Source of the DNA: Vallitalea guaymasensis
Lineage (GTDB): Bacteria; Bacillota; Clostridia; Lachnospirales; Vallitaleaceae
Reading direction: 5' to 3'
NCBI RefSeq assembly: GCF_018141425.1
Contig: NZ_CP058561.1
Coordinates: 1,302,001-1,366,000 of the forward strand
Length of the DNA: 64,000 bases
Shown: positions 1 to 11,100 of the stretch, piece by piece
How the letters are laid out: each line of letters opens with the position of its first letter
Position numbering within the stretch: the first letter of the stretch is position 1
Notes under the pieces: model-generated
Told to the model about the DNA's origin: nothing
The model's input: the letters and a program-made list of their open reading frames with translations, nothing else
The model's database searches: none
Made by a program: the position numbers and the translations under genes

Positions 1-601
1 TATCCATTACCTCATAACCATAATATCCATTAGCTCCTACATCAATCTGAAATACATTAGGTGTCTCACTTACTAATATAGCAACAGCTCCTGCCCCTGT
101 ACTAGGTTCAGCAAATGACCAATCTGCTGTTAATGCTTCCCCTGGGTCCACTGCTATGAATCTAGCTAGATCTGTGGCTATTACAAGAGCTTTTGCTCCA
201 GGAGAGGCTTGTGATAATATGAAATTAACAGCCATCTGGAATCCAGCTGTTCCAGAATAGCATGCATTCTTTAATTCAAATAATCGGCAGTTACGATTTA
301 ATCCTAGATACTCATGTATGTATGTACTCATTGACTTCCCAAAGTCTATACCTGATTCTGAACAAGTAATCAGCAATTCTATACGGTCTTTTTCATCTTC
401 TGATAGAGAGTCTATTATAGGTTTTGCTGCATTTACCCCATAAGATACAGGATCTTCATATGGAAGAGCCACACTTTTTTCCTTCATCAATAGATTATCA
501 AACCTAGCTGTATCCAGCTGGCGATGATTTGCTAACTCCATTACGTCAATATAAGCGCTTCCTCCAAACACATTGATTGCTTCAATTCCTACTGTAGTCA
601 T
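1..601 (-). CDS. HMG-CoA synthase-like enzyme of a polyketide beta-branching cassette (3' end outside window)
   Basis: The first 200 codons of an HMG-CoA synthase homologue (full length is usually about 410-420 residues). In beta-branching cassettes this enzyme (PksG, CurD) condenses acetyl-ACP with the beta-keto group of an ACP-bound polyketide. The catalytic Cys lies at residue 114 in NACYSGT, and the likely catalytic Glu is residue 82 in CSESGID; the catalytic His would lie beyond the edge. ATG at 601 follows an AGGAGGT site at 609-615. It sits directly downstream of a donor ACP and a decarboxylating KS, which is the usual cassette order. The partners ECH1 and ECH2 are expected left of position 1. 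The family call is firm; cassette membership follows from context. Confidence 0.93.
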   Translation of the reverse strand, partial: MTTVGIEAINVFGGSAYIDVMELANHRQLDTARFDNLLMKEKSVALPYEDPVSYGVNAAKPIIDSLSEDEKDRIELLITCSESGIDFGKSMSTYIHEYLGLNRNCRLFELKNACYSGTAGFQMAVNFILSQASPGAKALVIATDLARFIAVDPGEALTADWSFAEPSTGAGAVAILVSETPNVFQIDVGANGYYGYEVMD

Positions 602-622
602 ATATATTACCTCCTAATATTT

Positions 623-1843
623 TTATATCTTTCTTAAACATATTGCAGTATTGATGCCTCCAAAACCTATACTTATATTTATTGCAGTTTTGGCTTCATA
701 TGAAACAGGTTTTGACTTCACCCAGTTCAATGATGTATTGATAGGGTTATCCAGATTGATGGTTGGATGAAGTTTACCTTCTTTCATTTGCAACATTGTA
801 GCTATAAGTTCTATTGTTCCAGCAGAACTTAAACCATGTCCCGTTATAGATTTAGTTGCATTTAGATAAGCATGAGAGAGTCCGCTGTCACATATTGCCT
901 TCAGCTCTGTCTCGTCTCCTATTTTTGAACCACTCCCATGTGGATTCACATAATCAACTTCATGTGGTTCCAGATTTGCTTTCTCCATAGTTTTTTTTAT
1001 AGTACTTAGTTCTCCTTCATAAGATGGGTTTGGATTTCTATTACCATCTAATACCGTGGACCAGCCTAATAATTGGGCATAGGGTTCTACTTTTCTTTTG
1101 GATGCTGTATCTACTCTTTCTATTACTACAGCTCCGCAAGCTTCTCCATATATAAAACCATCATGATTTTCATCAAAAGGACGACAAGCTTTTTCAGGTT
1201 CATCAGCATATGCATCTGAACCCATAGCTCCTAATGACCTGAAAGCTTGACACTCCCAATATGAAAGATCCATTAAAGCTCCTATAACTATACAAACATC
1301 TATCTGACCAGATAATATACTTTGTAATCCTTGAATAATGGCGGCTTGTCCACTAGCTGAAGCTCCTCCTAAGGTATAGCTCATCCCTTTTATTCCAAAG
1401 TGTTCTGTACACAACCCGCAAATATCACTGTCCATGAATGATAAACCATATGTTGGTGATATAAACCCAAAACGATTTTTGTATTTCTCATGAATCAACA
1501 GTTGTTCCCTCTGTTGAATATTAGAGCCTCCTACCACTAATCCAATCCGAGAAGAGTCACAATCATCAAGCTTAGCCTCTTTCCAAGCTTCATCAAGAGT
1601 AACCATTGCTGTTTTTGCTGAAAAAGAAGCTGTTCTTAATACTTTCTTTGAGATTGAATCTGGATAAGTTATTTCATCTATCTCTGCACCTATAAAAGAT
1701 GTTCCATTTTGTCTTCCAGGTCTTTTCATGATGTCAAATCTATGTCTTCCTTCCATCAATGCTTGAGTAAAAGCCTTTTTCCCTTGCCCGATTGATGATG
1801 TTATTCCAATACCTGAAATTATGATATTATTGTAATTTTTCAT
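623..1843 (-). CDS. Decarboxylating ketosynthase (KS with Cys-to-Ser) of the beta-branching cassette
   Basis: A 406-residue free-standing ketosynthase-fold protein of the PksF/CurC type. It decarboxylates malonyl on the donor ACP to give the acetyl-ACP used by the HMG-CoA synthase. The nucleophile region reads GGASASG near residue 162, so the normal Cys is Ser, as expected for a decarboxylase that does not condense. The two catalytic His regions (NPHGSGS and TGHGLSS) are kept. The start overlaps the end of the upstream ACP gene by 17 nt and uses a GAGG site inside it, which suggests translational coupling. Function is inferred from the substitution and gene order. Confidence 0.92.
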   Translation of the reverse strand: MKNYNNIIISGIGITSSIGQGKKAFTQALMEGRHRFDIMKRPGRQNGTSFIGAEIDEITYPDSISKKVLRTASFSAKTAMVTLDEAWKEAKLDDCDSSRIGLVVGGSNIQQREQLLIHEKYKNRFGFISPTYGLSFMDSDICGLCTEHFGIKGMSYTLGGASASGQAAIIQGLQSILSGQIDVCIVIGALMDLSYWECQAFRSLGAMGSDAYADEPEKACRPFDENHDGFIYGEACGAVVIERVDTASKRKVEPYAQLLGWSTVLDGNRNPNPSYEGELSTIKKTMEKANLEPHEVDYVNPHGSGSKIGDETELKAICDSGLSHAYLNATKSITGHGLSSAGTIELIATMLQMKEGKLHPTINLDNPINTSLNWVKSKPVSYEAKTAINISIGFGGINTAICLRKI

Positions 1844-2069
1844 AGATTACCTCAGCCAATTCTCCAATATTACTCACTCCAAAAAGTTCTACACGTGGTA
1901 TATTCAATGATAGTTCTTCCATTGTCATCATAACTATTTCGGCACGGTCTACAGAATTAGCACCTAAATCTACTAACTTGTCACTAGGCTTTGCTTGATA
2001 CCCTTCCAAATCTGGTAAAACCTCTCCTATGTTTCTTGAAATAATTTCTAATATTTGTTCTTTGTTCAT
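1827..2069 (-). CDS. Free-standing donor acyl carrier protein of the beta-branching cassette
   Basis: An 80-residue acyl carrier protein. The 4'-phosphopantetheine attachment Ser is residue 39 in LGANSVD. Carriers of this kind (AcpK, CurB) are loaded with malonyl by a trans-acting AT, decarboxylated by the Ser-type KS, and supply acetyl to the HMG-CoA synthase. It lacks the downstream Trp that marks acceptor ACPs, which fits a donor role. The ATG has a GGAG site eight bases upstream and lies 53 bp after the PKS gene, in the same operon. The Sfp-type transferase encoded at 19285-20031 is the obvious activating enzyme. Confidence 0.92.
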   Translation of the reverse strand: MNKEQILEIISRNIGEVLPDLEGYQAKPSDKLVDLGANSVDRAEIVMMTMEELSLNIPRVELFGVSNIGELAEVIYEKLQ

Positions 2070-2122
2070 TTATATCACTCCATATCTATATTTTTTATTT
2101 TATTAAGTTGCTTTTTATTGAA

Positions 2123-5100
2123 TTAATCATTAATTACTTTTTTAATATATTTGGCAAATTCTCTTACGCTTGGATAATCATAGATTTTAGTAATCTTTAT
2201 GGAAAGTCCATATTGTTTATTGATTGTCTGTATCCATTCCACACCAGTAATAGAATCCATACCCATATCAATGAATCTATCATCAATATCAATGTCATTC
2301 TCGTCGATATATAATATTTGTGTTAGACTTTTGATTATTGACTCTTGCAATGTATTGTCTTTGATATTCTCATCTACTTCGTTTTCAATATGTGTATCGA
2401 TTTCTGTTTTTTTGTCTATATCCATTTTATGTAGTAATTTATCTGCCTGTTCAATATCTAATGACCCATAACTAAAATCTTGTAATATCTTATCAATGGA
2501 TAATTTTTCTTTTGATAGCTCCTTATCATCACATTGGCATATTACATTCATATTATTTATTTTTGGTTTATCATTTAATGGAACTAAAGAAATACTTCTA
2601 GGTTTTTCTTTTGTAGCATTTGATATTGAGATCTCTTTGTTGTCATTTGCGTTGTTTAATTCAATGGTAGGCTCAATAGTGGATTCAATAGTAGATTCAA
2701 TGTTATATTCAACGATGTTTCTAGGAACCCAACAAGATTTTTTTGCAAAAGGATAAGTAGGTAAACTTATTTTTTCAGGTCTATCATCTCTATACAGTGC
2801 ATCCCAATCCACATATAATCCTTTTGTCCATAGGTCTAATAGTTTTGTATATTTCTTCTTTTTAATCCATTTCTCTATGGCTTCCTGAATTTCTTCGTCT
2901 TTTGCCAGTATGGCTAATGTTTCCTTGTTTCGTTTACTTTCTCCTGTAAAAAGTTCAGGTACTGATTCTTTTCCTTCTATATAATCATTTAGTCTCTCTT
3001 TTAATTCATCCAATGTTTTGACTATGACTCCTAGTCTTTCCTCCATTGGTTCTCTTCCTACTTGAAGGGTATAGGCTATCTTTTGTAGGTCATTATCTGT
3101 CATTTGTTCTGTCTTTATTGTATGGAGTAGCTGTTTTGCCCTTTCTTTTAGTTGTTCTTTTGTTTTGGCTGATAGTATTATCATTTCTTGTATTTCAATG
3201 TTTTTTTGTATCTTTTCTTTTTGTTTTGGCTTGTATTCTTCTATTAGCACATGGGCATTTACTCCGCCGAATCCAAATGAACTGATTCCTGCTCGTCTTG
3301 GTATTTCCACACCTTTTTCATCTTTTAGTGTTTTCCATTCCTCTGCTTTGTTTACTATATAGAATGGACTTCCTTCAAGTTTTATGTATGGATTAATAGT
3401 TTCACAGTGTAAGCTTTTTACTAATGTCTTATGTTTAATTTGTAGTAATACTTTTATCACTCCTGCTATTCCTGCTGCAAGTTCCAAGTGTCCTATGTTG
3501 GTTTTTACTGACCCTATTCCACATCTGCTATCTTCTATCTGATTATTTTTTGACGCTTCATACATTTCTTCAAATGCTGCTTTTAATCCATTTATTTCTA
3601 TCGGGTCTCCTAGTTCTGTTCCTGTTCCATGTGCCTCTATGTATGTGACTGTTCTAGGGTTTATTCCTGCTTTTTCATAAGCTGTTTTTATTAGTTCTGC
3701 TTGGGCTTTTGGATTTGGTGCAGTTAAAGAGTTTGCTCGTCCTCCATGATTTTCTGCTGTTCCTTTTATTATTCCATAGATATGGTCTCCTGCTTCTTCT
3801 GCATCTTTTAGCCTTTTCAGCATTATCATACCTGCTCCTTCTCCTCTTGCATAACCATTTGCTTTGTCTGAGAAGGTCTTGCATCTTCCATCTTCACTTA
3901 GCATTCCTGCTTTGCTGAACCCTATATGTGCATCAGGAGTTAGAATTGTATTTACTCCTCCTGCTATTCCCATGTCACAGCTGCCATTTTGTATTGCAAT
4001 AACAGCTCTATGTATTGCAACTAATGAGCTTGAACATGCTGTTTCTATTGGCTCACTTGGTCCATGTATATCAAGGTAGTAACTCATTCGGTTAGGTCCT
4101 ATTGATGGTACTGTTCCTGTTGATGTGTAACCTTCTATTGGCACATCTGCTTTTGATATTAACTGGTTGTATCCTGTTGAGCCTGTTCCTACGAATATAC
4201 CTGTTTTTGTTCCTGATAGTTTCATAGCAGAGTATCCTGCATCTTCTATTACTTTCCAGACATACATCATCAATAGTCTTTGTTGTGGGTCCATGAGCAT
4301 TGCTTCTTTTGGTGATATGGAGAAGAACATTGGATCGAATTCATCTATACCATCTATGAATCCACCCCATTTTATATTGGTCTTATTCTTTTCTTTCTTA
4401 GGGTCTCCATAATAAGCTTTCCAGTCCCAGCGTTCTTTTGGTATTTCTGTAATACAGTCTTTTTCCCTTTCAAGGTTATTCCAGAATTCTTCTACGTTAT
4501 TTGCCATTGGGAAGATACCGCTTATTCCTACAATTACTATTGTATCTTTTTCTTCTTTTGTTATTTCTTGCTTGATTTCTGACTTTTGTGCAACTAGGGA
4601 TACCTGTTCAGTTTTTCTATTAATAAAACGCTTTTTATTATTGTGATTCATTGATTTTATACCCTTTATATCTAACTGACTTGCTAATTCTTGTGATGTA
4701 AGCTGTTTTTCTTGTGGTTTTTCTTTTAATTTTTCTAGTCCTTCTTGTTTTGTTTTTTCTGTCGTAGTTGCAGCTTCTCCTAATTGTTCTATCAGTATGC
4801 TCCTATAATCTTTCATCATGTATTGTGTAAAATCATATATGGTAGAGTATTCAAAAAATATGGTAGGGGTTAATTCTAAGTTGTACTTTTGATTAAGATT
4901 GTTTGCAAACTTAGTAAAGGTTATTGAATCAAATCCATATTCATTGAGTTTTGTGTCTGTATCTATGTCTTCTACTTTTACTTGCAGTAAATTAGATACC
5001 ATCTGTTTTAGTATTGTCTGGATTTTATTAGTTATAGAATCCAGTTCAATGGAACCATCATTTGTATTTGAAGTTTTTCTACTATCTTTAATATCTAATA

Positions 5101-8100
5101 TTCTATTAGGTTCTTCATTCATTATTTTTGTTGTAGGTATAGGTATTTTCATTTGTGTATTTATCTTCTGTCTTATTTTTTCACTATTTCCTTCAATCAC
5201 CATTACTTGGTCTTTATCTAATGCTAATCCTTTGTAGAATGCTTCTATGCCTGTTCTGTTTTCCATAGCTGTCATTCCCATGTTCTTTTCCATCATCTTT
5301 TCTGTTTCTTCATCAATCTTCATGCCTCCATTTTTCCACATAGGCCAATTGATAGCTAGGGTATGTCCTTTTCTGTATCCTTCTTCTACTAGTTGGTTTC
5401 TATATGCTGCGTATGCATCCATGTAGGCATTGGCTGCTGCGTAATCTGCTTGTCCTAGGTTTCCGAGTACTCCTGATATTGATGAGAATAGGATAAAGAA
5501 GTCAAGAGGTATGTCTTTTGTTAGTAAATCAAGATTTATTAATCCTGTTACTTTTGGCTGCATTACTTGTTTTATTTCTTCTTCTGTCTTCTTAATGATA
5601 TAGTTGTCTTTGATTATTCCTGCACTATGGATGATACCATCAAGCCTACCATACTCTTCCTTGATTTCTTTTATGAGCTTGTCAATCATATCTTTGTCTG
5701 TTACATCTACTTGTTTATATTGTATATTGCTTGTTTTGATTGTTTTTCTTGTTTTTTCTAATCTAGCTTTTTTTTCATTGTTTAACGGTGATCTTCCTGC
5801 AAGTATTATCTTGCTTCCTTTTGCTTTTTTTATGATGTCTTCTGCAAATAGTAGTCCTAGTCCTCCTGCTCCTCCTGTTATCAGGTATACTCCGTCTTGT
5901 TTCAAGTATGTATCCTGGCTATATTCTACTTCTGATAGTTCTTCCCATCTTTTTACGTAACGTTTTCCATTTTGGTATGATATCTGCTTATTTTCAGGAT
6001 ACTTGCTGTTTTCTTTTATTATGTTTATTATGTCTTCTTCATCATCTGTTTCTATTTGAATCATCTGTCCTGTGAGTCTTGTACTTTCTATTTCTGCTGT
6101 TTTCAATAATCCTGATAGACCTGCAAACAATTGCTTTTGTCTATTATTCTTGGTTATAATCTGAATGAGTGTATTTTGTTTATTATTTTGTTTCTTATTG
6201 TCTTGATGCTCTTTTGTCTGATTGCTTATTGTTCTTTTAATGATATTAAATGCACTAAGCATACACTTTGTATATGATTCTTGTATAGGTATATTTTCTA
6301 TATGCGTTCCTTGACTTGCTTTACTTCCTTCTATTCCTTCTATTTCTTCTATTGATTCTTGTAATTCAAGATTTATGCATTTTACTCCTTCTATCTTGTT
6401 TTCCACGCTGTTTGTTGATATTTCGTCAAATCCGCAGAGCATTACAATATGATTGTCATAGGAGACTATTTCTTCTTGACTGCCACATTCTGCTTCCTCC
6501 CAGATTGGCTGAAACATCAATGTTTCAACTTTATTTTCTGTTTCTATTATATTTCCTTTTTCTTCTTTTATTGTTCTGTAGGTATAGCCTTTCATACTTA
6601 CACAGACCTTACCGTTTTCATCACATAAGTCTATATCTATTTTTTTCACTGAATCCTCTAGGTTGCTCTTTTCACTGTTACGAAGATATGCCCACATATA
6701 TTTGGTGCATGAGTTATGAATCATCACTTCTTCCAGTGTAAATGGTAGCGTAAGTTTTTTCTCATTGTCTTCTATCATCAGACCGATTGATGCCTGGAGG
6801 GCTGAGTCCATCATGCAAGGATGAAGTATATACTGGTCACATGTGTTTTGTATTACTGATGGTAATACTAGCTTAGCGAGCACCTCATTATTACCTACAT
6901 AGACCTTATGGATTCCCTTGTGTCCTGCTTTGTAATTCATGCCTACCGAGCTGAATATTTCGTAGCAATGATCAGATGATAGGATATCCTTGTCACATGT
7001 TTCTTGTAACCTATTTATATTAATGTTTCTAGTTTCTTTGTCATTGCTTATAACAACTGTTCCTTGTGAATGAATCAGTTCTAATTCTTCATCACCTTTA
7101 ATATCATCTGATGTTTTACTATAAATCTCATAAGATATTTCTCCATCATCTTTTGGATATAACCGTATATTTATGTTTACAGGGTCATCATCAACTATGA
7201 CAGGTTGTATCCAGACCACATTTTTGATTTTTATCAACTCATCTGTTACATTTGCTGCCTGACTTACAGCTGCTCTTACCATTTCAAGATAAGCCACACC
7301 AGGAAGGATCTTATTACTTCCCACCCTATGATGGTCCAGGAAGAATTCTTGCCCTGTGAATGTTGAACTGAACCTTTGCTCCCAGAAATCGGAGGTATTT
7401 TCATGTAATAGTGGATGCAGTTTTGTTTTCCTATCTTGATTGATTTCTTTTATTGGTTGAACTTCACAGTTATCTTTCTCTGGTACCCAATATTTTTCTT
7501 TGTTGAATGGGTATGTTGGTAAACTTATTCGTTGATATTGATTATCAAACAGTTTACCAAAATCTAATTTATATCCTTGAATAAACATATTGGCTAGAAC
7601 AGATAATTTTTCAAGATATTCATTAGCATTGCTGTCCTTACAAGATTCAACACATTCATTGCCATATTGTTTTAATAAAGGCTGTAAGATAGATTTTTCT
7701 TTTTGTCCTACAAATATTTGTAATCCTTGACCTTTTTCTAACCATTTGCCTAATTGATTAATTAATTCTGTTTTGTTGCGTGCAACATAAGCTAATCGAT
7801 AATTGAAATGTTTTCTACCCATTAACAATGTATAACTAATGTTTCCCAAATCTAATTTTTGAGTTTGTTCACAGTGTATAATTAGTTGTTTTACCTGCTC
7901 TTGTAATTGCTGGAATGTACGAGCAGACAGCACAATCAAATAACCTGGATTATCATTATGTCTTTTAGTTTTTTCAGGTGCTTCTTCAATGACTACATGT
8001 GCGTTGGTACCACTAAAACCAAAGGCACTTATAGCAGCACAGCACTTTGAATCCTCATCAACCTTCCAATCACTCAATTCTCTATTTACAAAGAAAGGAC

Positions 8101-11100
8101 TATCATCAAAATTAATCTTGGAATTTCCTTGTTTATAATGAAGTGATGGTGGTATCTGCTTATATTTTAATGACATAAGTATCTTAATCAATCCTGCGAC
8201 ACCTGATGCTGCTGATGCATGACCCATATTAGTTTTGATTGAACCTATAGAACAATACTTAGTTTTATCAGTATAATTTCTGAATGCATTGGTCAATGCT
8301 TCATATTCTATAGGATCACCTAATATGGTGCCTGTTCCATGAGCTTCTATCATCTGAATATCTTCTGGATTAATATTGAAAGTATCATATACATATCGTT
8401 CCAATCTCTCCTGAGATTTGGAGCTAGGTGCAGTAATACCGTTGGTTTTTCCATCCTGATTAATACCTGAACCTTTAATGACACCATAAATATGGTCACC
8501 ATCATTAACAGCATCTTCCAATCGTTTGAGAACTAGCGCACCCGCACCTTCACCCCAGATAAATCCATCAGCACTTTCATCAAAAGTATGACATCTTCCT
8601 TTGATGGATAACATTCCTGCACGATTACCGTTTAGATAATAATCTGGAGTACTTTGTACAAAAACTCCTCCAGCTAATGCCATTTCTGTCTCGCCCATTC
8701 TTAGGTTCTGACAGGCAAGATGAATTGCAACTAATGAACTTGAACAAGCTGTATCAACAGTAATAGCTGGACCTTGTAAGTCAAGATAATAAGCAATTCT
8801 AGAAGATACCATAGATCCTGCATTACCCCACATGGACTGTGGAGGTGGGTTATTTCCGAATAATTTTGGATAATCGCCTCCATGATAGCCAGCAAAAACT
8901 CCACAAGTACGTCCTTGAATACTTTCTCCAACATATCCTGCATCTTCTAATGCATTCCAGCATTCTTCTAAAAACAGTCTCTGCTGAGTATCCATATATG
9001 TAGCTTCAACACCTGATATATTGAAGAACAATGGATCAAAATAATCTATATCTTCTAAGAATCCTCCGTGATTACAATATTCTTCTTCTTGTTCATAGTA
9101 TTTGGATAGGTCCCATCTAGTTACTTCTTCAACTAAATCTTCACCCTTAACCAAATGCTCCCATAATTCTTCAACGGATTTAGATTTTGGGAATTGTCCA
9201 CTCATACCAATAATGGCTATCTCATGTTGTTTATGTGTTTTTACTGTACTATTTTCTACTTTTATATCCTTTGAGACATTATTGGTTGATATTATGTTAT
9301 TGGAGGTTATATCGGTATCATCATATATAATTTCACTTGAACCATAATGTTTATTAAGGATATCCTTATATTTTTCTACAATGTACCCCGCTAATCTATT
9401 GACAGAACTATAATCAAATATATTGGTTGTTTTCAATTCTGTCTTTAGTTCTTGGTTGATGGATTGAATAAGATGAATTCCAGTAATAGAATCTAATCCG
9501 TAATCTGCAAAAGACTGTCCCTTATCAATTCTATTAATATCTATTTTTAGTAACTTGGACAAATTATCTGTTATTGTTTCTTTTACATGGTCTAAGATCA
9601 TTTGGTTCGTAAAATCACCTTTTATAGAAGGGGTATTATAATTAGCATTAACAGTTTTATACTGATTAATCGTATTCTTTTCCTGTTGCACTTTTGATGT
9701 GTTTTCTAGTTGCTGTAATACAATACCATCACTTTCAGCAATAATAATCTGTTGTCCCAATTCATTCATATTATAAGGCTCAAAAGTTACAAGTCTGTAT
9801 CCTTCCCATTCTAAGATTCTCTTCCAATTTTCACCACTGAGATTTGGACAACCTTTGATACGTAACGGTTTATCTTCATATCTCCACCAGCCATCTAATA
9901 ATCCAAATGTTAAGTGGTTAAAGATATTATGATTATTTATCTCATTTAACATTATCACACCATTTGTTTTTAATGCTGCCTTAGCATTACGTAATGAGTG
10001 TCTTATATTTTTGGTTGCATGAAATACATTAGTTCCTATTACAATATCATAGGTATCCTCATTTATATTCTGAAGCGCAATAGGTTGTTCAATATTGAAA
10101 ATTTCATACTTAAGGTAAGGATAGTCACTAAAACGCTCCCCAGCATTAATCAAAAATAGTTTTGAGATATCTGTATAACAATATTCTTCAATATATCGTT
10201 CATATGCTTCTAATTTCTTAAGAACAACTGAGGTAGTTCCTCCTGTACCTGCCCCAATTTCAATAATCCTTATTCTTACTCCTTGTTCTGATTTTCTCCT
10301 GTTCTCTATATAATCAACTACCAGATTTCCTATCATCTCATTATAATAATCTGCTACTGTATTATTCTTATATATTCCTTCTACTAATTTGATGGAAGAG
10401 TCTGGAAAAATAACATCTGTCGCAGATATTTGTCCTGTGAGAATTCTTGGTAATTCTGCTAAGGCTGCTTCAGCTAATATAACCATTGACTTCATGTCTC
10501 TATCATTTAACCATATACTTTTTTTGTTTTCCCATTCATCCCATACATTATCGTGATGTTGTTTCTTTTGGTTAATTACAATATGCTTATGACCGTCATA
10601 GCTCAAACAGTCGTAATGTGCCAATAGAGATATACTTTCTTCAAACCACCTATCATACATGCTTGGTAGGTTTATCTTTTTTTTCATTTCAGTAATATCC
10701 AAGACTGTATGATTAAGTAATCCTAGATCTTTGAAACTCTTCCAAAGAAGCCTATAAAGAAGTTCATTCAAACTATCCATTTGTTGATTTCTATCAGATA
10801 TCACATCACTTATATTGATTTCTGGTTCAGTAATAGATGATTGAAGTTTTTCAACAATTGAATCCATCCTAGGTGGAAATACATTCATCACCTTATTTTT
10901 ATTAACAGCATCCAATTCAAAGGATTGTAAGGTTTTCATATATACAATCTGGTTAAACTTACTAGTTAATACTAATTCCAATGTTTTCATAGCCTCTTCA
11001 GGTTCAATAGAAGCATATCCTAATTGTGCCATTCTATCTCGATATTTTTCTGAAGCTACAATACCAACACTTCCCCAATATCCCCAGTTTATGACCTTAA

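Noticed and set aside
2640-2720. Tandem STIE-type repeat in the linker between KS3 and ACP4
   Set aside because: Only three degenerate units in a low-complexity linker; not evidence for a functional repeat.
2108-6741. Numerous plus-strand open frames opposite the PKS gene, some over 110 codons
   Set aside because: They lie antisense to continuous, conserved PKS domains, lack ribosome sites and have hydrophobic nonsense sequences; they are shadows of A-rich coding.
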